NCBI GenBank assembly: GCA_025331445.1
Contig: JAIWNE010000087.1
Coordinates: forward strand, 62,001-126,000
DNA: 64,000 bases
Origin: Blakeslea trispora
Lineage: Eukaryota; Mucoromycota; Mucoromycetes; Mucorales; Choanephoraceae
Reading direction: 5' to 3'
A program made the translations under genes and the position numbers. Shown here piece by piece: positions 49,454 to 60,600 of this stretch (its first letter is position 1; each line of letters begins with the position of its first letter). The notes under the pieces are model-generated. The model ran no database searches and was not told the DNA's origin. It saw nothing but the letters and a program-made list of their open reading frames with translations.

Positions 49454-49891
49454 TCAATCCCATAATTGTTTGCCAATTTTACGTTTTTCAGCTTTGACTT
49501 GTTGTGACTCCATGCGCTTTTCCTCTTTATCTGCTACCATCAATGCTCTAGCAATCTTCTTTTGCTTCTTTACACTGGCACCTCTCTTTGCTTGTGTCTT
49601 TTTAACTCTGCTTGTCACTGCTGTTGTGGAAGGTGTCTTCTTGACGTCGATAGCTTGTTTACGTACACGCAGTAATTTCAATTCGTGCTCGATACGTTCC
49701 TTGGCTAATCAAAGTGGTTAGTTTGATAAGAAAGAAAAAAGTTTGTTCTGTTTTACCATTCTTGGGATCAAACTCGGCATTGGCCCACTTGGAGGAGGCG
49801 CTTGACTTTTGACTGGCATCTGCTTTTGGAGTAAGCATTTATATACAATCTACTTATAGAGTGATCTACCTTTCTTTTGAACTTTGCCCAT
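49454..49891 (-). CDS. Small lysine-rich protein, possibly Alb1-like
   Basis: Three exons (49891-49870, 49822-49757, 49704-49454) with good GT-AG signals give 112 aa starting MGKVQKKADASQKSSASSKW. The protein is strongly basic and low in complexity: HELKLLRVRKQAIDVKK, SRVKKTQAKRGASVKKQKK, and a C-terminal helix ending KRKIGKQLWD. The layout resembles fungal Alb1, a shuttling factor that accompanies Arx1 on pre-60S ribosomes: short Ser/Lys N-terminus, KKxKKxxRA block, terminal KxxGK...W. The match is by general pattern, so the name is tentative. Exon phases are consistent, which supports a real gene. Its neighbour SQS1 also acts in ribosome biogenesis. Confidence 0.6.
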
Positions 49892-49979
49892 GTTGGATAG
49901 CTATTAAAGAAGAAGAAAAATAGCAATCTGTCTGCTGGAATTTGAGTTTGAATACAAAAAACAGTAAAAAGAGTCACTT

Positions 49980-51120
49980 AAAAGTCCTCACTCTCAGGGC
50001 GGCCTCAACATAGTTGACATCAACGATCAAGCGTCAGCATTTCAGCTCATCTATGTTAAGCGGATGGCAAATGAGCCACTGAGCACTGATTTTTTGACGC
50101 CTTGGCTGATCTGTTTCTTCCAAATCAACTCTGGCTGCGCTTCCTTGCTCTAGATATGTTTCGGCCATTTTCTCAAAGCTTGCCTCTCGTTTCTACAGCT
50201 ATTAAAGCTGCTCACTCGTCTTCCTACACTGGAGTTGAGTAGGTCGTGGACTCTGGGATGGATTTTGTATTTTACTGTTGTATATTGTGATGGACTGCCC
50301 TGCTGCGTCAGACATACCCCCTTCCGTCTGTACGTAGCCACTGTTTAGTCTCTAATCTGCTTTGCTATAATCATGCTGACAAGTCTTTGGATGCCAGTAG
50401 AGCCTTTGTTCGTTCTTCGCGCTTCTCTCTTCTTCGCCTTTTTGATGATATCTTCTTGCCCGAGCATGTGAGTGCTACTGCTTGTGAGCTACGTACTGTG
50501 GTACGGAATCGTTGTCGCCTAATCCACCCTAGCCCAGAGATTTAAATTGCTTCTCCACTTAAGGACTCAAGGACTCATATGTCTACCTTCCTAATCTTTC
50601 CTATTGAACGGTAGACTTAGGCCGTGGGGGAGCTCTTTTGGGGCCTTTCTCTCTCTCCACCCTGGTGGCGCCTGCTGCATGACTGTGTCGCAAATGCTGC
50701 CGAGCTCCGCAATTGGAGAGTGTCTTGTGTGCTAACACTCCTCTGTACTCACTGTGGTGTCTCTCCTGAGACAGTTTACCACTTTTTTGTGGGCTGCTCA
50801 CTCAAGTGGAAGTTCTGGATAGATGTTCTGCGTCTCACTGGTTTGGAGGGGGCATTTCTCCAATGCTCTCTGTGTCTGGTTAGCTCTCACCAGCTTTAAA
50901 AACGAGGCTAAGGAGATTATTACTACCCCTGCTCTCCTTATATTGGGATTCGAACTCCAGGCTTTCTGGAAATACCGTTACCACTGTATCTTCAATCAGG
51001 TGTTTTTGAGCCATCAGGCTTTAGTTCAATTTTTTTCGGATAGCCATCGTTTTGAATTGGGTTAATGAAGCTTTAATAAGTGAAAAATTATACATCACCA
51101 AACACATTTCCTTTTTTAGT
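49980..51120 (+). pseudogene. 5'-truncated, decayed LINE 3' end
   Basis: Plus-strand frames with stops show the C-terminal part of a non-LTR reverse-transcriptase protein. SRFSLLRLFDDIFLPEHV comes first, then WWRLLHDCVANAAELRNW and the zinc ring LCTHCGVSPETVYHFFVGC with KWKFWIDVLRL (50624-50899). The CX2C...HX4C pattern is the zf-RVT motif found at LINE C-termini. No APE or RT core remains. A complete LINE starts 36 bp further on and is in the same orientation, but the two proteins differ in sequence and base use, so they are different families. Confidence 0.65.
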
Positions 51121-51143
51121 AATTTCCATATCACCACGCCAAC

Positions 51144-51156
51144 GTCCATTTTAAGC
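51144..51156. repeat. 5' copy of LINE target-site duplication
   Basis: GTCCATTTTAAGC, repeated without change at 56742-56754 directly after the LINE poly(A). Confidence 0.92.
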
Positions 51157-51416
51157 GCACCTTTCTTCCCCTTCTTGTGTTTTTGGGACCTTTCAAACCC
51201 CGAAACACCTGCTTAATTTTGACAAAGTCTATTATAACAACACCAACAACACCACCCTCGCCGACTCCAGACGCACCCACCACTACCGTCGACACCCAAA
51301 CCTCTTCTTCTTTGCACACACCGAAATATATTTCATACCGCTCCAAACGTCTTCGTCGATCGTCATCCTCATCGTCCTCATCGTCCTCATCGATTACTAC
51401 CTCAGGAACCAACACC

Positions 51417-52484
51417 ATGCCCGCTACTAAACCTAAGGTCGGCAAACCTGTCACTCCTCGGATCCCGACGGTATTGACCAGAAACACCTTCACTCGAATT
51501 GCACCTTCCCAGGACAGTCCTCTCTCCTCTGATCTTCCTGAAACCCAAGTACCTGACGCTACGAACCCAGCAACCATGGAGCTTCATTCTTCACCCGCCT
51601 TGCCCGACTTTTTACTCGAAATGCAGAGTCGACTCCGTCGCCACGAGGCCAAGTTTCAGGAACTGGAGGCATTAGTCTCCGAGAATAGTCGTCTTCGGGA
51701 AGCCTTGGCTGCAGCTGAGGCCCGAATTCGTGAACTGGAGAAGCGCTCAACTCCACCTCCAGCAGCTAAGCCACCCACCACTGTTGGCACAGAGGCCTCT
51801 CATCATGCGACAGTGACCTCTCAGGCCTCCGAGTTTCCCCCCCTCCCCAAGCCCTCCAATCAACGCCCTCCTGCTCCCCGTCTTCCTCGCCCTGTCCGTT
51901 CCACTCCTGCCCGTAGAGATGCTGCGGCACGTACCTTCCTTCCCATATCCGAGTCTCAAGGTTTCAGCTTCATCCACCTTCCTTGTCGCAGCAAGGAGCC
52001 TATCTCCAACATGCGAGAAAAACTTCGCACCCTCCGCCTCCAAAGCTCCAGACTGCTAGACATCCACTACCCTACGAACAACATCATGTCTATCCTTGTT
52101 CACAATGATTACCTTGAGGAAGCATCCAACCTTCTCCGTCTTCACCAGATCGAACTTGTCTCGGATTTCGATCCTACTTCGCCCAGCCTCCTCCGTGACC
52201 CCAAATATGCCGACTATACTGAATCTCAACGCATGGTCACAGCCATCGAGATACACCAAAACCGCCTAATCAACATCGCCCTTCGTGTTCCCGTCGCCCA
52301 ACGCAAGATTTCCATTGCCTGCTCTTTCCGCAAGCAAGAGTGGATTACAGAGGAACAATTTTTGCAGATTCTTCAGACCGTTCGCCCCTCCTCTCAACCT
52401 CCAGCTGCCGACTCCTCAGCCATGCAACTAGACTCCACAGACTCCAGCCTAGCTGATGGCTCGACCTCAGCCCCCACTAACTAA
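51417..52484 (+). CDS. LINE ORF1 protein
   Basis: From the first ATG of the open frame (51417) it encodes 355 aa. The frame is open upstream to 51177 without an ATG, through a Thr/Pro/Ser-rich stretch with a CATCGTCCT repeat that is probably 5' UTR. The protein has a coiled coil at about 70-110 (LRRHEAKFQELEALVSENSR, REALAAAEARIRELEKR), then a Pro-rich linker. A compact domain follows, with SFIHLPCRSKEPISNMREKL and VAQRKISIACSFRKQEW. ORF1 proteins of this kind form RNA-binding trimers or oligomers on their own transcript. I see no CCHC knuckle or clear RRM consensus, so RNA binding is by analogy. The ORF ends 31 bp before ORF2. Confidence 0.75.
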   Translation: MPATKPKVGKPVTPRIPTVLTRNTFTRIAPSQDSPLSSDLPETQVPDATNPATMELHSSPALPDFLLEMQSRLRRHEAKFQELEALVSENSRLREALAAAEARIRELEKRSTPPPAAKPPTTVGTEASHHATVTSQASEFPPLPKPSNQRPPAPRLPRPVRSTPARRDAAARTFLPISESQGFSFIHLPCRSKEPISNMREKLRTLRLQSSRLLDIHYPTNNIMSILVHNDYLEEASNLLRLHQIELVSDFDPTSPSLLRDPKYADYTESQRMVTAIEIHQNRLINIALRVPVAQRKISIACSFRKQEWITEEQFLQILQTVRPSSQPPAADSSAMQLDSTDSSLADGSTSAPTN

Positions 52485-52515
52485 AAAGAGCCCTTTCACT
52501 CCTTAAACTTTTCCT

Positions 52516-55500
52516 ATGCCCCATTATGATACTAATTCCTTCTCTCCTTCCAGTACTACTAACGCTCTTCGAATAGGTTCCCTTAACTGTCGTAGCTTAG
52601 CCAAACTTAGTGACTCTCAACAACGCTCACATTTTATACGATTCCTTCGCTATGATGTTTTATGCTTTCAGGAAACCACCGCCGACTTACCTTCAACCCA
52701 ATCTATGCTCAACACCCAATTCCTCACTCATTCTGCCATTTGGTCAAAACATTGCGGCATTGTTTCCCTCAATCCTTCCATCCTCATAACACCCGACTTT
52801 ATCACCATAGATCAACGGGTAATTGCCTGCCACATCTCTCACGTCAATCACCTTTTCCCACCCACATTCGTCTTAGTCACCTATGCTCCCGCTCAGAGGG
52901 TCCAGCGCGGTCTTTTTTTCGATTCTCTCCTTAAGCTCCCCTTACTCCACCACTACACTCCTTCTACCGACGACTTACTTTCCTTCAATACTAACCCCTC
53001 TCTCCCTCCTATGCTGATTTTGGGAGACTTCAACTTTCAGATCACCGATTATCAGGGTAAGCCTGTAGAGACCTATGACACTAACCTTCTACATCCACAA
53101 CATCGTTGGTATCGCTTCTTAGCCTCCTCCTTTTATGAGTGCTCTCAACACTCTGATCAACCTACACCTGCCCTACCCACTTTTCGTCGCGGGGATCGCA
53201 GCTCTACGATAGACTACATCTTTGCCTCTCCTGTTCTCTTCCACCATCTTCACTCGTCGACTGTCGAGTTTATCAACTCTGCCTGGACAGATCATGCTTT
53301 CTTGGGATGTACATTCACATTTCAGTCGTATGATCAGGGGCCTGGATTGTGGCGCGCTCATCCCAACCTTGCTCAGAACACACACTTCAAAGATACTCTC
53401 TTTGCCGAACTCGACCAATTCCACTCCTTCATGCAATCTAACTCCAACCCACCATCTCCTCAGGAACAATGGGACACCATAAAAGATATTACTCGCAAGA
53501 TAGCACGCAAAACTGGTCGACGTAAGGCCGCAGCCCATCAACGCCTCTTGGCCCGCCTGCAACGAAAACGCAACCATCTTCTTCGCGAGTATAAGCTAAC
53601 TAACATTCTTCCTTTGAGACTAGAGGCCATCGAAAAACAAATAGGCGCCATACAACAAGACCGGGTAGACACTCTGGCCCTCAGAGCCGGTAAACACTGG
53701 AGAGAGAATGGTGAGACTTCTGCCGGATATCTCAAATCTGCTGTTACCTCTCGTGCTGCCAAACGGAATATACCCATCCTTACTCACCCTCACACCCAGC
53801 GACTTTGCACCTCCAATTCAGATATGCAATCAGCGGCTACCGCCTTTTATGAAACCCTCTACACTCCTTCTCCCATCAACCCAACATCCCTATCTACCCT
53901 TGCCGACACTATCCCTCCCTCTGACCGCCTCACCCCCTCTCAACAACATGACCTTACTTTACCTTTCTCACTAACCGAACTACAAGATGGGGCTCATCGA
54001 TCGCCCAAACATAGTAGTCCCGGCATCGATGGGCTTCCTTACGAAATCCTTTCTTCACTCCTTCAACATCCTCCGACAGGTAAATTAGCCGTACGAGTGT
54101 TTAACGACGCCCTCCTCCACAGCATCTTCCCTCCCAGTTGGCAGCAAACCTGCATGTGCCTACTACCTAAAAAAGGTGATCTCTCTGACCTCCGGAACTG
54201 GCGCCCCATCTCGCTCATTAACACTGATGCCAAAACATTCACTCGTTTACTAAATCAAAGGCTCATGACCCATCTGAATACTGCCATTAGCTCTCATCAG
54301 TTAGGCTTCATGCCCAAAAGGTTCATCGCCGATCATGGCCTCTCTCTCCACCTCACACAAGCAATCGCCACCCACACACGTTCATCCACTATCGCCCTCT
54401 TACTCGACCAGGAGAAAGCTTACGATCGGATTCATTCAGGCTACCTCTCTACCATCATGACCCGCTTCGGTATTCCTCCACAAATGATTGACTGTATTCA
54501 CTCCCTCTTTTTCTCTACTCAAATAGCCATTACCATCAACGGTCATCTTACCTCGTCCCCTGTTACCCAACATCGTGGTCTCCGTCAGGGTGACCCTCTC
54601 AGTCCACTCCTTTTCAACATCGCCTTCGATCCCTTCCTCCGATTGATCCATCAAAACCCCTCCTTTATAGGCTTCGACTTTGCGAAAGAGGCCCCATCCC
54701 ACCAACAATTCCAAGATGACCTCGACGCCATTGTTTCATCCATCCCCAGCCTGTTCATTTCCCAACCTCCTTCCCCAGTACCTTCCTTACCCCCATCTTC
54801 CGCTTCTCCTCCCCCTCCTTCTTTAGCCATCAAAATTTTAGCTTACGCCGATGACACTTTAGTCTTCTTTCGCAACCACCGGGATCTGGATCACCTTTTA
54901 TCCGCTATCCACATATACAGCTCATCATCTAATGCCCATCTCAACTTTCACAAAACCGAGGCCATCTCTCTGTCTGGCCGTCCCCTTCCCCAATGGCAAC
55001 ACCTACTCGCCCAACACAACATCCTCTCCTGGCATGACCGTATCTCACCTTCTCCCTCCACTTACCTCGGCTTTCCCATCATATCCAGTATAAAACAACG
55101 ATCCATCGCATTTGAAAAGCTTGAAGCTTCCATCACCTCCGCCTGTCACATCCATTCCCAACGTAACCTCTCCATTCGGGGCCGCGCTACTGTCCTTAAC
55201 ACACTCATTTTCTCCAAACTGTGGCATGTCTTACGACTCACCACATTTACACAGCATCAACTACAGCGACTTTCCAGTATTGGCACACGTTTCATTAATC
55301 ATCGTATTTTCCCGCCCCTTTCCTTACATACCATCCAGCTTCCCCGCAAATTAGGCGGCTTACAAGTCATGAATCTCTTCTCTCAACAACGAGCTCTTCA
55401 ATGGCGCTGGGCTTCTACTCTCCTTCTCTCTACCCCTTCGTCCAACCTTTTAGCCACCGCTTCCTTCCTTAGTTACACTTTCGCATGGTTTTACCATTCC

Positions 55501-56610
55501 CCCACGTTCCCTAGTTCCCAATATTTTCTCCTCTTTCCTTCTTGTCGCCAACCCCACTACTTCCCTCACCGTCCTTCTAGCTCCTATTCGCCCCTCAACA
55601 TCCTTTCCTCTCTGGTTCAGGTTATTGACGCTATCCCCAAATCCGTTGACTCTTGTTACATTGACCCCTTCACTTGCCTATCACTTCCTCTGAGTGCGGT
55701 AATTTCCTCTACGCCGTCCACCACCTCTTCACACCTCTCCTCTACCCACGTGGATACATTCCGCACACCCAACCTGACACCGTTACTCTGCTCCGACCTC
55801 TTTTACTTCGATTCGCTCACCCTTCAATTAGAACTTTGCCAACCTCCACTTCACCAATCTAGACATCCGACTCTAGCTCGTCAAGCCTTACAATCCATCC
55901 TCTCTGGCTCCATTTCCTTCCTTCCTTTCCTTCAACACAATCGACAACCAGCCCCCCGCACTGCTCAACCGCCTTCTTCTTCCTCGGGTCTTTCTCCTTT
56001 CATTACCTCCTTCACCAGCCTCCCATCTTCCTTTCGGCATCCACCTTCCTCTATCCGCTCTTATAAGTTTCTCACTCGTTCTCGCATTCCCCTCCAACCT
56101 TCGATACTCGCCACCCCTACCTGGAAAACCTTTTGGTCTCTAGCTATCCCGTTGCAAGCTCGGACGGTTTGGTACCGCCTCCTCCATCGAAAGATTCCCT
56201 GTCGCTCATTCCTTCATCAATCAATTCCGTCCTCGTTCCCCTCTCCTCTCTGCCCCATTTGCTCTGCCTCAGACGATACTATCGACCACTTCTTTTTCCT
56301 CTGTCCGGCTAAGGCCTCAATCTGGTTGACCATCCTCACCACCTACATCCATCCACTCATCCGCTTTGTCCCCTCTGATGTCCCTCGTCTTCTTCATTGC
56401 ATTTACCGCTTCCTCCCTGTCACACGCATTCGTGATCCCTCTCTCCCGCTCTCCTCCCTCTCACAGGAACAGATCTTTGCCTGTACTCTTTTGGGTATCT
56501 GGCAAATGCACTGGCGCTCCATCTTTGATAACAAGCCCTTTTCTCCTACCGCTACCTTGAATACTATCAATAGACACCTTCATTTCCTTGACAACCAACG
56601 CTACATTTAG
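52516..56610 (+). CDS. LINE ORF2: APE endonuclease, reverse transcriptase, zinc knuckle
   Basis: 1364 aa in one open frame from ATG 52516. The N-terminal apurinic-type endonuclease has IGSLNCRSL, DVLCFQETTAD, ILGDFNF (Asp171, Asn173), RGDRSSTIDYIFAS and SAWTDHAFLG. The reverse transcriptase follows: MCLLPKKGDLSDLRNWRPIS, HQLGFMPKRFIADH, LLLDQEKAYDRI, RGLRQGDPLSPLLFNIAF, AYADDTLVF (catalytic Asp779-Asp780), FHKTEAI and TYLGFPI. A Pro/Ser-rich insertion of about 60 residues sits between the GLRQGDPLSP and YADD motifs. The C-terminus has zf-RVT CPIC...HFFFLC (Cys1246, Cys1249, His1258, Cys1263). No RNase H domain is seen. All catalytic motifs are intact, so it should be able to carry out target-primed reverse transcription. 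Confidence 0.93.
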   Translation: MPHYDTNSFSPSSTTNALRIGSLNCRSLAKLSDSQQRSHFIRFLRYDVLCFQETTADLPSTQSMLNTQFLTHSAIWSKHCGIVSLNPSILITPDFITIDQRVIACHISHVNHLFPPTFVLVTYAPAQRVQRGLFFDSLLKLPLLHHYTPSTDDLLSFNTNPSLPPMLILGDFNFQITDYQGKPVETYDTNLLHPQHRWYRFLASSFYECSQHSDQPTPALPTFRRGDRSSTIDYIFASPVLFHHLHSSTVEFINSAWTDHAFLGCTFTFQSYDQGPGLWRAHPNLAQNTHFKDTLFAELDQFHSFMQSNSNPPSPQEQWDTIKDITRKIARKTGRRKAAAHQRLLARLQRKRNHLLREYKLTNILPLRLEAIEKQIGAIQQDRVDTLALRAGKHWRENGETSAGYLKSAVTSRAAKRNIPILTHPHTQRLCTSNSDMQSAATAFYETLYTPSPINPTSLSTLADTIPPSDRLTPSQQHDLTLPFSLTELQDGAHRSPKHSSPGIDGLPYEILSSLLQHPPTGKLAVRVFNDALLHSIFPPSWQQTCMCLLPKKGDLSDLRNWRPISLINTDAKTFTRLLNQRLMTHLNTAISSHQLGFMPKRFIADHGLSLHLTQAIATHTRSSTIALLLDQEKAYDRIHSGYLSTIMTRFGIPPQMIDCIHSLFFSTQIAITINGHLTSSPVTQHRGLRQGDPLSPLLFNIAFDPFLRLIHQNPSFIGFDFAKEAPSHQQFQDDLDAIVSSIPSLFISQPPSPVPSLPPSSASPPPPSLAIKILAYADDTLVFFRNHRDLDHLLSAIHIYSSSSNAHLNFHKTEAISLSGRPLPQWQHLLAQHNILSWHDRISPSPSTYLGFPIISSIKQRSIAFEKLEASITSACHIHSQRNLSIRGRATVLNTLIFSKLWHVLRLTTFTQHQLQRLSSIGTRFINHRIFPPLSLHTIQLPRKLGGLQVMNLFSQQRALQWRWASTLLLSTPSSNLLATASFLSYTFAWFYHSPTFPSSQYFLLFPSCRQPHYFPHRPSSSYSPLNILSSLVQVIDAIPKSVDSCYIDPFTCLSLPLSAVISSTPSTTSSHLSSTHVDTFRTPNLTPLLCSDLFYFDSLTLQLELCQPPLHQSRHPTLARQALQSILSGSISFLPFLQHNRQPAPRTAQPPSSSSGLSPFITSFTSLPSSFRHPPSSIRSYKFLTRSRIPLQPSILATPTWKTFWSLAIPLQARTVWYRLLHRKIPCRSFLHQSIPSSFPSPLCPICSASDDTIDHFFFLCPAKASIWLTILTTYIHPLIRFVPSDVPRLLHCIYRFLPVTRIRDPSLPLSSLSQEQIFACTLLGIWQMHWRSIFDNKPFSPTATLNTINRHLHFLDNQRYI

Positions 56611-56741
56611 TTCACCAATAGTTTCCTTCGCCTCCTTTTACTATTTTTTTTTTTAATTTTATATATCCAGTCTTTTTCTTCCCTCTTCTGACATTTAAAG
56701 GACTTAAAATAAAACAGGACTTGTTCCCCTAAAAAAAAAAA

Positions 56742-56754
56742 GTCCATTTTAAGC
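56742..56754. repeat. 3' copy of LINE target-site duplication
   Basis: GTCCATTTTAAGC follows the A-tail directly, identical to 51144-51156. Confidence 0.92.
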
Positions 56755-57360
56755 ATTTCAGAAAAAAATCACCAGGCACCAATTTCAGATCATTTTCCTA
56801 TGAAATCCAAAAAAAAAAAAAAGTTCCTTTTTTTTTCTAAGTTGAAAGGTTATCACCTTTTTCACATATATTTTCAAGCCTTTTTTAGAAAAAAATTCTA
56901 AGTCCCTGAATAACCTTTTGATTTTTATATGTTTTCAACACTTTTGTATTTCTCTTTTACGTGTTTTTGAAAAGGTTTTCAACGTTTTTTTTCTAAGTCC
57001 TTGACTATTTTCTTGAATTTTACATGATTTCGACATTTTCGTTTCTTCAACTCTAATACGAATACTTGCTGTTTATTTGCAGTTAAACAGCATGATTATG
57101 GTAACTGTAAGTTTGCCTTTTGTAATCTACTTGAATAAATTAAAGTTGTTTTCTATTTATCATCACTTCTGTGGTTATCAATGTTATCATTGCTTGGTCA
57201 ACTATGTATTTCTGTAAGTGTATGTGAAGGAAAAAGAGCAAGTATCCCTATCCCTATATATTTAAAATAATATGGTCCTGTAAAAAAGTTACTGTTCGCA
57301 GTCACATTTCAACCGATAATAATGAGCTTTGAACAGCGACAAATTATGAGCGTTAAGTCA
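56755..57360. other. A/T-run rich spacer with imperfect tandem repeats
   Basis: Contains at least two diverged copies (starting near 56896 and 56990) of a unit of about 95 bp built around TTCTAAGTCC and CCTTTTGATTTTTATATG. A third, weaker copy begins near 56835. No ORF. This is the upstream flank, or possibly the 5' part, of the Helitron. Confidence 0.5.
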
Positions 57361-57363
57361 GCT

Positions 57364-57498
57364 GGGAGGGGGTTCAAGGGGGAGGGTTGTCCCTCCCCCT
57401 CACGCGAAGCCATTAATAGTTAGGAACAGTAGAATGAGCTTAAACCAGCCGGGAGGGGGTTCAAGGGGGAGGGTCGTCCCTCCCCCTCACGCGAAGCC
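57364..57498 (+). repeat. Pair of 48-bp G4/hairpin units, 87-bp period, Helitron leader
   Basis: Units 57364-57411 and 57451-57498. Each holds GGGAGGGGG TTCAA GGGGGAGGG (G-quadruplex pattern), then TTGT or TCGT and CCCTCCCCC (9-bp hairpin), then CACGCGAAGCC. The two lie 100-240 bp upstream of the Helitron ATG, on the coding strand. Only the 4-nt loop differs between units. They match 9424-9558, which lies on the minus strand of the second Helitron locus. Confidence 0.92.
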
Positions 57499-57600
57499 AG
57501 ACAATCAATTTGTATAAAAGTTATTGTTCGCAGTCATATTCCAGCTTTTCAATTTAATTTTTTTTTCTTCTTTCTTTACATTCACTTAAAACAAACTAAA

Positions 57601-60600
57601 ATGACTGAAAGAATTTGTCCTCATTGCAACAAACCTGGCCATGTACGTCGCACTCATCGCGACTGTGATGCTAATTTGCAACGTAACTGTTCAAGCTGTG
57701 GACAAGAAGGCCATCGATTCAACACGCATCATGCTTGCCCAAACAATCCTGCAGTTTCAAGTTTGAATCAAGATAGCACCCAGACTCCATCCAATAGTAC
57801 ATCTCTTCCCACTGAAACTGGCATCCGAGAAAACCAAGATGGTGCGAACCAATACGTATGCAACTCTTGCGGAAGTTCCACTCATCGTCGCAGAACCAAC
57901 CGGAGTTGTCCTTTTTATCAAAACAATTCACTAATGGCTGCCAGAGATATATCCAAAGTTCTTACCGAAAGAGACGACTTAGGTATGATGGATGTTGTTT
58001 GTGTTGAGTGTAATGCCTTAATGTGGATTGAGGAGCGTACTTCAAACTCGAGCAAAATCCATCCCAATTTTCATTTGTGCTGTTGTAGTGGATCTGCTAT
58101 CATTGAGCCTTTGAGTGCAACACCACCTGTTTTGGTTTCTTTGTTGACAGGTCGTGATCAAAGATCGATTGAATTTAGAAGCAATATTAGATCTTACAAC
58201 AGTTCTCTTAGCTTTGCTTCATTGGGCGTAAAGCTTGATTTGAGCCTTGCAAACATGAGATCTGGAAGCTATACATTTCGTATACAAGGTAGTCCTTATC
58301 ATCTGATTGGACCTGCCCTTCCTGAGAATGGAGCAACTCCTAAATTTGCTCAGATATATATTCATGACTCAGCTAATGAGCTTCAAAATCGAGCATCCAG
58401 CTTTCCTGATATGAATCTGGATACACTTGAACAACTTCAAGAGATGATGCATTCAATGAATCCGTTTGTTGAGTTGTATAAGAATAGGATCCAAATTGCT
58501 GAAGAACAACGTGATAATGGTGTCCCTTCAAGTGTCAGTAACAATGGCATTAATGAATTGAATGAGGTTAAGATGATCTTTCGTGCTGAGGGCTTACCTG
58601 ATAGAAGACGGTACAACAGGCCAACTGGGGATTCCGAAATAGGAGTGATTATAGTTGGTGGTGAAGGATCTTCTAATAACATGGCTACTTCAAATCGAGA
58701 TGTGGTTGTTCAGTTGAAAGGCAATGGCTCTCTCACCAGGATAAATGAAACCCATCAGTTTTATGATCCTCTTCACTACGTTCTGTTACATCCTGACGGT
58801 ATGGCTGCCTGGAATATTGAAACTAAGAGTCTCAATGCTCCACACAATAAAGTATCAGCTATGGCGTATTATAGTTCTCGCCTAATGGTCAGACCTAACA
58901 CTGGAAATCTTCTTCATCTTTTTGGTAAACTATTCCATCAGTATGTTGTCGATATGTATGCAAAAATGGAACAAGGTCGATTATCATTTATCCGTCATCA
59001 TCAAGAACAATTAAGATCTGAATTGTACCAAGGTTTAGAAGATGCTTTGAACAGTAATGACGGGGCAACTTCCTTAGAACAAATAGGGCAAAAAATCATC
59101 TTGCCTTCTTCTTTTGTCGGTGGGCCTAGACACATGCATCAAAACTATCAAGATGCTATGAGTATAGTTCGGCGTTTTGGCAAGCCTGACCTATTTATCA
59201 CTGTAACGTGTAATCCTGCTTGGCCCGAAATTCAACGTGAGCTTCAACATGGACAAAAAGCATCTGACCGACCTGATCTATGCGCTCGAGTCTTCAACAT
59301 GAAGCTGAACCGCATCATTGAGGAGATAACAAAGGGGTTGGTGTTTGGAAGAATTGTTGGCTTTGTGTATACAATAGAGTTTCAAAAGCGTGGTTTACCA
59401 CATGCACACATGCTTTTCATACTACACCCTGATGATAAGCCAGCAACTGCTGAAGAATTTGATGCAATGATCTCAGCAGAAATTCCAGATCCTAACTTGC
59501 ATCCGCTTGCCTACGAAACTGTCACTAAAAACATGATTCATGGTCCATGCGGTGCACTTAATCCCAATTCACAATGTATGAAAGATGGTCAATGTACAAA
59601 GCAGTTTCCTAAAAGCTTCTCTTCTGAGACGAAGATCAACGCTTCAGGAGGCTATCCTGAGTATATGAGACGTAACAATGGAGTTGTCGTTTTGAAAACA
59701 ATAAGTGGGAATCAAAGGCTAAGCATTGATAACAGGTGGATTGTACCCTACAATTTGTACCTTTGCACAAAATACAACGCACACATAAACGTTGAATCAT
59801 GTGCATCAATTGATGCTATTAAGTATGTCTTCAAGTACGTATACAAGGGTCATGACCGAGCTGCTGTTACCATAGAAGAAAGGAATGAAATCAAGCTCTA
59901 TCTTGATGCTCGATACGTCTCTGCCCCAGAAGCATGCTGGCGGTTATTTCATTATCATTTGCATAGAGAATATCCTGCGCATCAACGCCTACAAGTTCAT
60001 TTGGAGAACGAGCAAGCAGTATATTACAGCGAAGAAGACAATCTTAGCTCAGTGGTACAAAGAGCCGTTATTCAAGATACTACTCTGACTGCTTGGATGA
60101 AAACTAATAGGTCTGATCCCGCTGCCAGGAATATATTGTATCCTAACTTTCCAGAACATTATGTATGGCACAATGACAGGAACAAGCACTGGACACCAAG
60201 AAAAAGAGGTAACACCATCGGTCGCATCTATACTGTTTCTCCAAAACAAGCTGAAAAGTACTACCTTCGTATGCTTCTATATCATATTCCTGGAGCTCAG
60301 TGCTTTGCTGATATGAGAACAGTAGACGGTACAGTCTACCCTACCTTTCAGCAAGCAGCAGAAGCACTTGGCATACTTGAATCTGATAGTCAATGGGAGC
60401 ACTGTTTGGCAGAAGCATCTGTATTTCAGTCAGCAAAATCGCTCCGTAATCTGTTTTGTACTATTCTTGCTTTTTGCTTTCCTACGAATCCTTTTGAATT
60501 GTACTCCAAGTTTAAAAAGGACATGTCAGACGATTACATGCATGAGTTACAAAACGATGAACAGATTGATCCAATAATCACAGATATTGAAAGCCTTTCA

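Larger units (their letters stand above)
51157..56741 (+). mobile_element. Complete non-LTR retrotransposon (LINE), 5.6 kb
   Basis: Bounded by a 13-bp target-site duplication. It has two open ORFs and ends in A11 preceded by an AATAAAACAGG context. Base composition is clearly more GC-rich, with long C/T-rich stretches, than the flanking AT-rich genome. The undamaged ORFs and perfect duplication indicate a recent insertion. Confidence 0.93.
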
